From Anthonomus grandis grandis (taxonomy: Eukaryota > Arthropoda > Insecta > Coleoptera > Curculionidae), in contig NC_065546.1 of the NCBI RefSeq assembly GCF_022605725.1, forward strand, positions 39,304,227 through 39,368,226: a DNA stretch of 64,000 bases, given 5' to 3'. Shown here piece after piece: positions 10,021-21,840 of the stretch. Under the pieces are notes generated by a model. The model did not search any database. It was not told the origin of the DNA and was given only the letters and a program-made list of their open reading frames with translations. A program made the position numbers and the translations under genes. Each line of letters opens with the position of its first letter. Position 1 is the stretch's first letter.

Positions 10021-11700
10021 TCAAATTCAAATTTAAAATAAATTTATTTATCAATAAAATTACAAACATAATTATCAATCTACAATAAATAAACCATTAT
10101 GATAAATAGGACCATGCCTCGATTATGAAACCGTTAGCACAGGTGCAAACCTGTGTAGCAAGGCCCTTTATTTAAAAAAGAATAATAAATAAAAACAAAG
10201 AATAATAATAACTATTAACCTGGCCAATACAAGTACTTTTCTTAATATAAATTCAATTTTTGTTTTTTTCTTTTAGCAGTAAAAGAAATACCAGAAGAAG
10301 GTAGGTAGACGCGCAAGGGGTGCAAAGGAAAATGTGGCATGTAACAAATGCTACTTGTAAATAAATTTTAGATGGCGGCGAGGCGGATACCAAAGCCCTA
10401 TAAAAAAATGTATACAGCTATTTTCATGGATACATTTTAATCGTATTTATTTGAAATTAAATTAAGCATTCCAGTGCTGTTTTTCAAGGAGATAATTTTG
10501 AATATATTTTTTAAATACTTCTATTGAAAATTGTTTAACATGCTCAGGCAATTTATTTCAAAGTTGAGAGGCTACAAAAATAAAAGATTTTTGAAAATTT
10601 GTGTTTCTATGCTGTGGGACTCTAAATAAATTTATAAATCTAGTGTTATACATATGAAGATGATTTTTAAAATTATTTACTGAATATAGAGGCTCTCCAG
10701 TTTTTAAAATGTTATAAATAAAGGTGTACATATGGCATTTTCTAGGATTTTTCATATTTAAAATAAAATTGTTATTTAAATAGGGAGTAATATGATTCCT
10801 AAATGGTATTTTCAATGCGAATTGCATAAAGCAGTTTTGGAGTTTTTGTACAGAGTAAGCAGTTATTTCAGTTAAGGAATCAGAATACAAAACATCACAG
10901 TAATCGAGCAAGTGAGAACTAGTGAATTACATAAATAATATTTAATATTAGATGTTTTAAGCGTAGATTAGTTTTTTTAGGCGTATATATGCAATTTCAA
11001 GTTTATTTTTGATATGAGTTTGAAATGTAATACCACTGTCAAAATACACGCCCAGATTTTTGACCTCATTGACTACTGGTAGCTGAACATTTCGAATCTG
11101 TGCATGAAAATTGGAAGAAACCTCAAAAGTAGTTTTGCCACAACCCAATATTATTGTATAAGATTTGAAAGCATTTAATTTTAAGTTGTGATCCTGTGAA
11201 AAGTGGTCAATACTTTTTAAATCCTGATTAAACTGAAATTCAGCTATAGGAAGATTTTGACGTCAAAACTAAAGATATAGTTGGGAATTATCCGCATATT
11301 GCTATAATGTTGAGTGTTTTACATAAGATATCATGTCAGAAACATATAAAGAAAAGAGCAATGGGCCCAAAATGGAACCTTGCGCGTATCTACACCTGTA
11401 GATACAATGTGGTAACTTGATTTTTCAGTGCAAAATTCCTTATGAAGAACTACGCAATGAGCTCTGCAAGCTTCTTCTTTGATTATCTCCAATTTAAAGT
11501 TAATTAGCTCAGGTGTATGCTTTTTACTTGGGTTTTTTGATTTTTCCACAATTCTTTAGAATTCTTTTTATTAGAATTTATGAAATCTTTAAAAAGTCTC
11601 CTTTTCCACTTTGATTTTATTAAGTTTTCTTTGTATTTGTCGTAGATGTTTTTATATCTACTGATTATAGTTCTTTTTTATTTATATTTTTTGCTGACAT
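10021..11700 (-). pseudogene. CR1/jockey-like non-LTR retrotransposon, degraded 3' half
   Basis: The 3' tail on the minus strand is a short AAATTTGAATTTGA repeat (10021-10034), a common non-LTR terminus. Going up: a C-terminal domain at 10558-10911 (LDYCDVLYSDS, AYSVQKLQNC, NTRFINLFRVPQH); a segment with NLGVYFDSGITFQTHI at 10957-11148; an active-site box read as QYADNSQLYL near 11270-11310 (second Asp changed to Asn); GSILGPLLFSLYVSD near 11350-11390; and a Lys-rich linker up to about 11700. The front of the RT is deleted. Stops and frameshifts throughout indicate an old copy. Confidence 0.8.
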
Positions 11701-12079
11701 ATTTCTGTTTTTAAATAATTTTAACTCTTGAGCACATTTCATCTATAATGACTATAATATCCATGATAAAAGTGCTAATATATTTACGTCAGAGATATCA
11801 TTATTCCAGTTAACTGCGAGCAGTCTTTCATCTAATTTATCACAGTTATAATTTCGACTGGTCTTTTCCGTTATTCGATCCTAGGAGTATCTTATAGTTT
11901 ATCATCAGTGTCTATATAATTAATTAGTGTTTGACTTCTAGGAACAATTTGTGTTAGTGTTTTAACAATTTGTATAAACTATATTTCTGGGTATAAGTAC
12001 TACTAAAACTAAAAAACAAAATAAAAGACTTAAAGCTATCTAAGGTACTATAACACAATTCATATCCCAAAAAAAGAAA
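11701..12079. other. AT-rich spacer upstream of the host gene
   Basis: I see no gene or repeat here. It separates a retrotransposon relic from the GC-richer 5' flank of the host exon. Confidence 0.5.
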
Positions 12080-12448
12080 ACATATTTTCGACATGCAATT
12101 CTAAGACGTTCACACCGACGTTTTCAGTCCCTCTCTGGTACCACAACATTCGCGAACCACCGAACGTCTGGTCTCGACGATACCGCGGCGAGTACCACAA
12201 GAGCCGTTTAGTATCACATTAACGTTCATTCAATTCGGCGGAACCGTCTAAGAATCAAAAGTGACAGGTGCTGTAGTACTACCGTACCGTACCGTATTTA
12301 CGCATAATTTTTAGCTTTTTTAAATAATTTTTTCCGAAAAAAATTGGATTTGTTTTTTGTTAATGTAATTTTACCTTAACTTTTTTTAAGTACTGAACAA
12401 CATCGTCTTAAAATAAGAAAAAAGGATTCTTACGTGAGGGTTGGAATC
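12080..12448 (+). promoter_or_regulatory. Putative promoter and 5' UTR of the host gene
   Basis: About 200 bases (12105-12300) are clearly richer in GC and CpG than everything around them and lie directly upstream of the signal-peptide exon. A TTCAGTCC at 12123-12130 fits the arthropod initiator consensus TCAGTY. No TATA box stands out about 30 bases upstream. CCGTA is repeated three times at about 12282-12296. An AT-rich stretch follows and then the start codon. The transcription start is an inference; transcript data would be needed to fix it. Confidence 0.4.
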
Positions 12449-12624
12449 ATGAGGTATCATTGGATAGTGCCTCTCGCGTTACTCGTGAGTACCGTGAGTG
12501 AGTTAGCGGTGGGCGTGTCATCGCGTTTACCGCGCACGAGTGCTGCGCAACTCGCCGCTCAAAATAAGACTGTGAGGAGTAGTGCTGTAAATAGGACTAA
12601 TGTGAGGCCCGGCTTTAAGACCAG
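12449..12624 (+). CDS. First coding exon of a secreted or membrane protein (partial gene)
   Basis: ATG 12449-12451 has A at -3. The 58 complete codons encode an N-terminal signal peptide: a short basic start (MRYH), hydrophobic core WIVPLALLVSTVS, and a likely cleavage near residues 22-24 (AVG/VSS). An Arg/Ser/Thr/Asn-rich segment follows, with two N-glycosylation sequons, NKT at 39-41 and NRT at 48-50. The exon ends CCAG|GTAAGG, an excellent splice donor, leaving two bases of a codon for the next exon. Base composition is far richer in GC than the surroundings. An in-frame GTG 15 bases upstream is not a likely start. The mature sequence is too short to name a family, and no second exon was found downstream in the window. 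Confidence 0.7.
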
Positions 12625-15330
12625 GTAAGGATTGATCAAAAATGACTATGTGGTGCATTTCTGCATTGCTTTTAATAAAATACATTTATTTAGAATGAGC
12701 TATTGCAAATTATTGATAAATATATGGGCCAAACATTAAAATTTTCTATTTTATTATTTTTTAATTGAGTATTTGTAAAAAATTAAGAAAAGCTGAAATT
12801 TGCAAAAAATTTATTAAAAAAAAATTCTTTTAAGTTTGTTAAGTAATTTAATAAGGACTTTTAATAACTAAAGATATTTTGTATCCTATTTAATTATGCC
12901 GAACTCAATTGCTTTCAGAATAGTTACGTACTGGAAAATTGAGTATTAAATGTTTATTAGTATTATGTTTTACTTTGATAAGTTTAAAAGTAAATTGTGG
13001 AAGAAGTGAACTGAATTATGTTAATATAAAAACTAAGGTTTAATTTAAATATATAACAATAATAAAAATAATAAACGATGCGGCTTAAGACCGGGTAAGG
13101 ATGAAACATTTTGATGTTGGTTCATATATTTCATTTAATAAAAGAAATAAAATATGTGCACGTTCATATTAAATATAAACAAAAAATTCACAGCTGACTG
13201 AATTTTATATTTCATTATTTTTTATGAATTTTATATTTATCGTCTGCATTTAATTAAAAAAAAAAAATTTGGTTATTTTAATGCAGAAAGCAAAAAATGA
13301 ACCAAACATCTTTTCATATTAATTTGTATACTACCTTAACATTTTTTTAAATAAACAATTATAAGTAATTGACAAATACACGAAAATATTAGACCTGAAC
13401 AAGTATTCATTTTCAAAATATTAATTGGTAAAAGTGAATTGTTTATTTTATTTATTTTTAAAATTTTAGTCTTTATTATAGGCTGTACTAGTTAAGAATT
13501 TGTAGATAATGTAGAAAACCCAACTTTAAAACGAGTACGCCGAAACAACCAGTCATTTAAATTATTTTAATAAAAAAAAAGGCAAAAAATTGGGTCAAAT
13601 ACCTTTCAATAATAATTTTATACTGCATTTAAAAAATACTTAATTTTCAATAAACTTCTGATAAATACCACAAAATAATTAAGCTGGCTATATATTAGTT
13701 TTAAGAATATTAGTAGGTACAAGCAAATTTCTAATATTATCTTAATTATAAGTGTAAAAGCCAAATTACAAAATAAAAATAGATGATTTAATTTATTTGA
13801 ATAGATAAAATAAATAATAAAAAGTGTAAAAATGAAAATAAAAATAATAAGAAATATACAATATTCATTTCAGTTATGCCAAAGATGCTTGCGGTGTAAC
13901 AATGCACTGAAACATTTAATTTCATTTGCGTAATTCTATTCTACTCTTACTATTTTATTATATATATTAATTTTATTTAAGACATAAAATTATAAATACT
14001 GCCTACAAAAAGCTAATTAGATAATAAAATATATATTTGAGAAATAACAATAACAGAAACAGATCCCAGTAATTGAGTAAACATATATACAAAAAAAAAC
14101 ATTATTCATAATCTAGACAGTAAAAGAAAAATTTAAAAAGTAATATCGAAAAAGAAAGTAGAAATTGAATTTTCATTGTTATATTGCCATCTCAGTCATA
14201 GATATATCAAAAATGATGGCAAAAATATATGTTTTTCTATATTATTGTGTAAATTATACTAGAAAGTCACTATTTTCTGGACCGTAATAGCTAAATACAG
14301 AGGTGATACAAAAACAGATTAAAAAGTACAATTTTATTTATATCTTTATATTTCCATTTTAGTTTAAGATATCGTAACGAAGTGCAGTGAAAAAAGTTAA
14401 GTTAATTTACTATAAGAATAATAAGGTTATCTAAAAAATTAAATAGTAAATAAGAAAATTGCCGAAAACTTAAAATAATATAAAACATTTTTTTTATTAT
14501 AGAAGAATATAAATGGAATTTTAATTTTAAATACATTTGTTTCTGTTCTTATCAAAGATTTTTAATTACCTCACTTTATTTTAAAATATTCATTAAAAAC
14601 GATGTGGATTTAAGGATGACATAGAAGCAGCTTTTTGATATGGTTAGTTAGTTAAATTATTAATAAATATAGGAAAATATTAGAGCTAGCCAAACATTTT
14701 AAAATATTAGTTAATACAAGTGAATTTTTCATTTTAGTTATTTTTATAACTTTATTCTTTTGTTTTTATTTTTTTTAGTGTCTGTATTAGTTAAGCCTTA
14801 ATAAATAATAAAATAAAAGTCAAATAATAAAAGAAAAACACGCCATTTTAATATAAGAATTAGAAAGTAAGAAGAGCAATGAGTGATAAAAAATATTATT
14901 AAAATTTTAAACATATATCACATTTACTTTAGTTATACCAAAGATTATTGCTTCTTGTGTATTAATATCATGCATTTAATTTTAATTGTGACAATTTTCT
15001 TTTAGTACTACATTTATGACTATGAGACTTTAAATAATTTATCAAAAAGCCATAAAATAACTAAAAAAGAGAAAAACTAAGAAAGATTTTGTATAATGTA
15101 GAAAACTATGCAAGAAAATCCCAATTTTTAGGTAAAATTTTTGTTATTGTATTACCACCTCTGTCATATATACCATAAAAATGGGTAATAAAAAGATGTT
15201 TTTTTCGATGTTGTTGTGTAAATTATACCAAAATAATCGATATATAAATTGTACCTAAAATATCATAAGGAAATTTAGTGAGAAGCTTAAATTAATTTAA
15301 CATAAGAATAATAATATATAAAGAAAATTG
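12607..15330 (+). repeat. Diverged tandem repeats at the start of the host intron
   Basis: The exon-edge sequence GGCTTTAAGACCAGGTAAGGAT (12611-12632) recurs as GGCTTAAGACCGGGTAAGGAT at 13082-13102 and, shortened, as GTGGATTTAAGGATGA at about 14605. Other matched pairs lie in the same order: AAAATATTAGACC...TAAAAGTGAATT near 13385-13437 with 14675-14727; TCAGTTATGCCAAAGATGCTTGC near 13870 with a diverged copy near 14935; CTCAGTCATAGATAT...TTGTGTAAATTATAC near 14191 with 15163; and CGTAACGAAGTGCAGTG near 14373 with 15268. This is an old, partly decayed duplication series. It contains no other gene. Confidence 0.65.
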
Positions 15331-17865
15331 TGCGATTAACATGAGTTATGATTAATATTATTATCTCAATAAGTAACTAAAATAACATCATTTTTTTAAA
15401 TATAGAAATTATATTTATTTAAATTGTATTTTTTACTAAGTAATAATTAAAAATTTCTAATAACGAAATTATAAATTTATCTAATTTTGTTAATAGATAT
15501 TTACTAAAAATTATATTTATTAATATAAAAGTTAATCAAATAAAAATCAAAAAGAAAAATAAAAGTAGATGAATATATCTGATTATTTCATGTCCTTCTA
15601 TAGAATGAAAAGCATAAACAAAAAAATGCATTTAATTTATCAAAAATAGTTAAATAAAAATTGAATGATCACCAAATAAAAAATAATTATTTCTCGAAAT
15701 TCACACATTCAGATGATATTATCGTAAAAAATGTTTCCTAGGTTCCATTTCATGTTTCACTTCAATTATGTTTTTTTCTGTAAGACTTTAAAGGATACTG
15801 TTTGCGTTCAGTTAATAATAAATTAGTTAAATCGAACCTTACACTCTCTTACCATTCGTGCTCTCTGAAAGAATGGATTTTAATTGAAAAAAAAAATGTA
15901 AACGAATTTGTGAATGAATGCCCATTTGAATTATCCTAATTGTGCATAACTTTAATGAATACGATGTACTTTTAATTTGTATTATTGATTAATTGAATCG
16001 AACTTTTCACTCTTTCACCACTCCTACTCATCCTAAGGGTAACTTTTATTTGGAAAAACCACGTAAGTAAGTATAATAAATGTTAGAACAAGAACAACTG
16101 TATTGACCTTACTAATTCCTCTTGCAAAATTTCCATAACAAATTTGTTCTTTCCAATACATTTCTACTATAATCAAAATAATTAATATTCCATATGCAGA
16201 GATTGCGGGACTTCTCGTTCAACCATGTCCATTCTTCGTGTAACTAAAGACTCTTAACCGTGACTGCGTATATTTTATTGGCTTTGGCACATGTTAAAAT
16301 TCGCACATCATAAGGTCGCGTGTTATGCCTAATTATTTCCTAATAAATCGTGAGGTTTTGGTACATTAATATAACAGATTAGGAAATTATTAAATTGTGG
16401 GTGATAAATTGCTGGATTTGTTACGGGAGAGTGAAGGAAAATTGGGATTGTTTTATACATTGTAAGGATTGGCACAATAAAACTATGGTTTTGTATTAGT
16501 GATTTATTATATATATTTAAGATTTTTAAATTTGTTTTATGGGAAAAAAAATTCTTGAGATACAAGATCAAGTCTACTTATTAAATATACAGTAACAAAT
16601 ATTTCTATATATCTTTTTTGCACAAATTCTATTTTTAATGCATACATTAGGCTTTTTATGAATAACTTTAATCAATGTGACTATCACGGAATTAGTTATT
16701 TAATATTTTTTTCTATTAAGTGTAAATAAAAGATAATAAAAAAGCAATTCTAAAGGTTTACACAGTATTTTAAAACAATATTTTCCAACTATATTTTATC
16801 TCTTTTGTATATAACTTTAATGGGTATGACTATTATTTTGTTATTATATAGCCATAAAATGAATGTTTCTTTTCAATATTCATTCACAGAAATTCACTAA
16901 ATCATCAATAATCACTTCAAATTCCACCTAGTCTATATGTTTGATCGATGAACTAATTATACAATTTAGGTGTGTTTTGCTGCTGTTATACTTTAACAGT
17001 TTCGCCATCGTAAATAATTGACGGCCTAAAAAAATAATAAACATAAAACTCACATTTTTTCACAAGTTTCATTTCATAAATTATGTATAACCTCACAATT
17101 TCTATAAATAAAAACGTAATACAATTATAAGATTATGCGAATAATTTCTCTTATTTAAATAAATTTGCGGATATTATTAATTAGAGTTACTCGACTGTGG
17201 TTAATTACCTCCAGCCCCGCAAAAAATAAATAAAACAAAATAGCACCCGGGTTAAGTCATAATTTCCAAAATACCAATTGAATTGTATAATAATAGCAGT
17301 TAATTTAAAATTATTACAGGCTAAAGCATTAAATAAAAAATCGCATTTTAGTCCTTTCACTTATAAACTCAATACTAGAACTTGCCGACACAAATCTATA
17401 CTAACCGCATTCGAGGAAAATAATGTACAAAGTACGTATATACATTGTATGTAGGTAGAAAAAGATAAAAAAATTAATTAAAATTTGTATAATTTTCCAT
17501 GCTTTTACTTTAGTTTTTAATTTAGAGAAGAATAAATGAACTCTGGCAATATTTTTATTTAGTTTTGTATAATCAAATAGCTTAAATAAGTAAATAGAAC
17601 TCATATAATTTAAAAGTATGTACCAGAATGTAATTTTATCCATCACAATATTTTAATTAATTATTTCTTTAAATGTTCTTTCTTTTATCCTGCTCTACTA
17701 ATAATCTAATAATTTATATATTAAAGAATTATTTTTCATTAAATAATAGTATCATCAAGTAAGTTATGCACATTGATTCTTATTTCTCCATTTAAAGAAA
17801 ACAAGTTTAAATCATTTGTTAATTACAAATACTTAGAGTACTGTAAAAGTTAGAAAACTAGAAAA
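15331..17865. other. AT-rich intronic sequence with short degenerate repeats
   Basis: No exon or transposase is recognisable. A repeat of about 166 bases is visible: TTAGTTAAATCGAACCTTACACTCT near 15827 and TTAATTGAATCGAACTTTTCACTCT near 15991. The motif TATAACTTTAATNNNTRYGACTAT and close variants recur near 15947, 16662 and 16813. Open frames around 16329-16571 and 17401-17646 are low-complexity and I do not support them. Confidence 0.5.
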
Positions 17866-17880
17866 ATAGAAACCTAGTTG
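17866..17880. repeat. Target-site duplication, left copy
   Basis: ATAGAAACCTAGTTG at 17866-17880 is repeated exactly at 19178-19192. The two copies bracket the retrotransposon fragment, which supports a single target-primed insertion with 5' truncation. Confidence 0.92.
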
Positions 17881-19177
17881 AATGAATTGAATTGAATTGT
17901 CGAAACAATGGGCTGCTAAGGCAGTTGTGCATATAGGGCTCCTGATGGACCCGTCATGCCCCACCGGGGTTTACCAGAGCCCAACGGCCTTAGAGAAACC
18001 GATATGGCTCTCTGGTCTGAAGGACTTAAAGTCACTCAGTACACTAAAAGTGTTACCCAAGTATTTGAACCTGGCGCGCGTGAGTGCTGGGAACTCCCCG
18101 ACTACATGGTCAACGGTTTCATCCTCCTCACAGCACCATCGGCATTCCAGGTTGTCCGCAATACCGATAGTGTGGAGATGGCTTCTTAAGTGCCAGTGAC
18201 CGGTTAAAAGACCTGTCACTAGCCTGTACGCAGTCCTCATTGCCTCGAATTGCACAACGAGGTCCAGAGGCGAAAGGCTCAGCAGAGTCTCAAGTGCTCT
18301 AATTGGCGCCGTCCGCATGGAACCCGTTATGCTGAGACATGCAAGACGTTGGACTCTGTCCAGTTGAGCACGAATTTTCGCTTTCTACGTACATGGCCAC
18401 CAAACGATAGCCCCGTATGTGAGAAGAGGTCTCACAATGCGCGAGTAGATCCAGTGGAGGATCTTAGGAGACAGACCCCAGGTATGGCCGAAAGCCCGCT
18501 TGCAGGCACATAACGCGCAGGTGGCCTTCTTCATTCTGGTGTCTGCATGATCGTGCCAGGAGAGTTTGGGATCTAACTTAATTCCCAGAAATCGAACTGT
18601 CCTGGATTAATGCAGCTGCACGCCACCTAGAGATATAATAGGGGCGTGCCAAAGTTACGTCTCCTCGTGAATAGTAGGAGCTCTTTTTTTTTGGGGTTAA
18701 TCCTGAGACCCCCCGAGAGGCACCGTATGTCCACCATACGCAGGACTCTCATCATAGGGCTCCGCATTGAGATGGCGTCTCTCCCTGGGCAAAGGATTAC
18801 TAGATCATTAGCGTAGGCCTGTGTGTATAGGCCAGCATTGTTTAAAAGATCTATCAGGCTGTCGACCACAAGGCACCACAAGGTAGGAGACAATACTCCT
18901 CCCTGCAGGCAGCCCCTAACCGCCAACGTTTCGACAATCTCGTTGTTGAGCTGGGCAGATACATGACGTTTCGAGAGCATGGCCTCTATTAAGCTAACCA
19001 AACAGGGTTCTGAGCCGCGGCTCTCGAGTGCTTGGTAGATTAATGCGAAAGTGTTGTTGTCAAACGCTTCTTCAATGTCTAGAAACGCACCCAGACAGGC
19101 CTTGCCACTAGCCAGAGCACCCTCCACCTTTCTCACAAGGTGGTGTAGTGCCAGATCCGTGGATTTGCCCGCCTGAT
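17881..19177 (-). pseudogene. 5'-truncated non-LTR retrotransposon (R1/LOA/I-like RT), RNase H region deleted
   Basis: Reverse transcriptase reads on the minus strand from 19177: STDLALHHLVRKVEGALASG, GAFLDIEEAFDN (first Asp), GGVLSPTLWCLVVDSL, and AYANDLVILCPG where the usual YADD is YAND, then GLRINPKKKELLLFTRR. A frameshifted part at 18320-18620 continues with KRAF-HTWGLSPKILHWIY-like sequence. Last, 17971-18318 carries RTAPIRALETLLSLSPLD joined to YRLVTGLLTGHWHL and a CRWCCEEDETVDHVVGE zinc-knuckle-like end. The junction inside AMRTAYRLVTG skips the RNase H domain expected there. The 3' tail is a (TTCAA)n repeat. The clade assignment is approximate. Confidence 0.88.
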
Positions 19178-19192
19178 ATAGAAACCTAGTTG
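19178..19192. repeat. Target-site duplication, right copy
   Basis: Exact partner of 17866-17880. It marks the truncated 5' end of the minus-strand retrotransposon. Confidence 0.92.
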
Positions 19193-20829
19193 GAATTTCT
19201 TTTATAAAAGCTGCTGAGTAAAGTAGAATAAGAAAAGAGAATTTAGTTTTTCAAGAAATATTTAATTTTTATAAAGCATATTTCAAATATCCTTAAAAGG
19301 TTTTTAGTACTTACCACCTTAGAATTTTCACCTATTTATCTCATTTTTAGAAAACTAAAAATTAGTACAATAATTCGTAAATTGATAAAAATATCCATTT
19401 AAGTATTACACAAATTATGCATTTAAAACAGAATAATATCTAAGTGAATGACGAATAAGTGAACTATTTGGATATCTCAATAGTTATTTATTTGATATTT
19501 CTTGAAAGCTGCTAGTAGTCTTTGTAAAACCTACTTTATTTGCTTTCTTTTGGAACTAGCCTATAGGAACCTAAAAAAATTATAAATAAAAATTAGCTTA
19601 TCCAAATGCAAAAAAATATATATTAAAAATAAAAATTTATTATTTAAAGTATTCTAGATTGGTTTTTAATAATTACAATTATTTTAAGATACCTTCCTTT
19701 TATAATGGTGTTTTAAAAAATATCTAAAAAATTATATAGTAAGTACTAATTTCAACATAGCTTATTCTTTAGTAAACGATAGTCGCATCCATTAAATTTA
19801 TACACAATATGCATAATTTATGCATTTAAACTAGAAATGTGTTAAAAAATTTACGTGTGAATTTTCCTAAAATGTTCCTAAAAATAATTTTCATTAAATT
19901 AATTCTTATTTAAAATCATTTAAAGGTATACTAAAAATTAATAAAATAATTGCATACGTGATAGTATTTTTCACTAAAGTTATGCACAATAACTACATAT
20001 ATTAAATGCATTAAATATATTCATTTAGAATATCAAAAATATTCTTAGACTTGTAATATCTGCTAGAAGTGTAACGTAAAAAATTAATATTTCACCTTAA
20101 CCAGTATGCTCAATAGGTTATTAACAATAATCTCTTTAAATTACCTTTTGTTTAAACTCATTTATAAAAAATACTAAGCATTATTATAATAATTAGCTAA
20201 ATATTAGTCATAGCCATTAATATTTTGAATAATAAATATAATTTAAGTACTAAAACTTAATTGGCCTTTCTTTTAAACTAGTTTATAATCTAAAAATTTT
20301 ATAAGCTTACGCAAGAAGTCCAAATATAGTGGGTTAAAATGAAATTTTATAAACGTACATACTCTAAAATGGCTTTAAATGATCATGATTATTTTAACTT
20401 ATATTCCTTTTATATGGATCTATGAAGTAATAAATTAAGTAACAATTTCTTCATGGTTTATTATTCAGTAAACAACGATAGTCTCTCCAAAAAAATAAGC
20501 ACTTAAAATACGAATGAACATTTTAAATAATATGCATTAAATAAGTAATAGTATATGCATATTATTTAAAATGTTCAGGTAGTTTAATAATAAAAAACTA
20601 ATAATTTATTTTGAGAAAACGTATTTTGTGCCATTTGGCTGTTATACTGATTTATTGCATATTTTTAATAAATGAAATATTTCTCTTCCATATAAACAAA
20701 TCAAAACTAAATCTACTAAAAAAATCAATGATTTAGATGTGGTACACGTTCCACTTTAGAAACGAACTATTTCTTGGCAAGTTTAAGGAATTAAAAAAAT
20801 ATTTTGACTTTTCATATTTAAAATTAATG
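19193..20829. repeat. Intronic AT-rich tract of degenerate repeats
   Basis: Several variants of a unit recur: CTTTCTTTTGGAACTAGCCTATAGG near 19545, TACCTTTTGTTTAAACTCATTTATAAAAAATA near 20141, and CCTTTCTTTTAAACTAGTTTATAA near 20263. Clear relatives occur on the far sides of later insertions, at 27497 and 30480. The motif AAAGTTATGCACAATAA occurs near 19977. The repeat tract is therefore older than the two pogo-like elements that split it. No coding sequence is seen. Confidence 0.55.
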
Positions 20830-20963
20830 TAGGGGAGACCGGGGACAATTGAAACAGGGAACGGATGAAACAGTCGCCATTTTTTTTAGACGCCAAGGTA
20901 AAAACTCGTGTACGCAGCCTCACAACGTTTGACTAATTCCACATTTCTACTCGACAGTGTGAA

Positions 20964-20994
20964 ACCAGAGACAACCAATTTGGTTGTCTCTGGT
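20964..20994. repeat. 31-nt near-perfect palindrome inside the pogo-like element
   Basis: ACCAGAGACAACCAA (20964-20978) and its exact reverse complement (20980-20994) are separated by one base. It lies near the left end of the deleted pogo-like element and could form a hairpin or cruciform. Confidence 0.85.
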
Positions 20995-21379
20995 GAAACT
21001 AGCAGTTGAGCAAATTGGGTGTGTTTGCGCTTGGCTCTCTTATTTTATGTCAACAAAGTAATTTTTATGTTTCATCTAAAAAGTACACCACTTTTTTGTT
21101 TTTAATCAATTTTTTTATGTTTTTGCTTAGGTTTAGCAGCCTAAACTTGTTAGTTTTAATTAAAGAGTTTAAAGAAAAATAATATTTTGCCAAGAAAAAC
21201 CTGAAAAGGACAATTGAAATAAGATGTAAATAATTTTACGGGGACAGTTGAAACATAATTTATAGAAGGCTTTTGGTATTATTTCTGCGTAAACTGATTA
21301 ACTGATTATAACAAACTCTCTGAGGGCTATTATTTTGTTATAGAGTACCACGTTAAAGGCTCAGGAAAAGAAATAGAGG

Positions 21380-21840
21380 TACCAAATCCAACTTGGCTTA
21401 CGAAAATGCGTATAGGGAGGTTATTAAAAATTGGAGCATCCGTAAGGTCTGCGGCAGATTTGTTTGAACTGAAACATGTTACATTAGGCAGATTTATTAA
21501 GAAAAAGAAAAAATCTATTGAACAAGGGTCCACTGAAACTATAACAATGGGATATAGGTGCGTACGACAAGTATTTAACGTTGAGCAGGAAAAATCCATT
21601 GTTAAATACATAATAAAGGCATCTCAAATTTTATACGGTCTATACGGTAATGAGGCCGTTACCAAAAGCTCTTCCTCGGAAAACTACAGGGAAACGCAAA
21701 AGTAGAAAATCCGCCATTTATACGGACACACCAGAAAAAGATACTATTCAACAAGAATATGAAGCAAAAAAAAAAGAAGAAAGTGAAAAAAAATTGGTGA
21801 TCCAAAAATACCAGTGTCTGTCATAACTGCATGTCAGAAT
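21380..21840 (+). pseudogene. Pogo-like transposase reduced to its two ends
   Basis: The N-terminal part carries a Psq-type helix-turn-helix (GASVRSAADLFELKHVTLGRFI), then TMGYRCVRQVFNVEQEKSIVKYI, the start of the second DNA-binding domain. At about 21640 it jumps straight to the basic C-terminal tail (ALPRKTTGKRKSRKSAIYTDTPEKD). The whole DDD catalytic core is missing. The tail motif TDTPEKD is shared with the near-complete element at 27737-30457 (LTDTPEKEA), so the two belong to related families. A frame change occurs at the deletion point. Confidence 0.85.

Noticed and set aside
12434..12448. Upstream in-frame GTG as start of the host exon
   Set aside because: Eukaryotic initiation favours the ATG at 12449, which has A at -3 and starts a good signal peptide.
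16329..17646. Two AT-rich minus-strand frames as intronic genes
   Set aside because: Low-complexity Ile/Leu/Phe/Asn composition typical of chance frames in AT-rich DNA.
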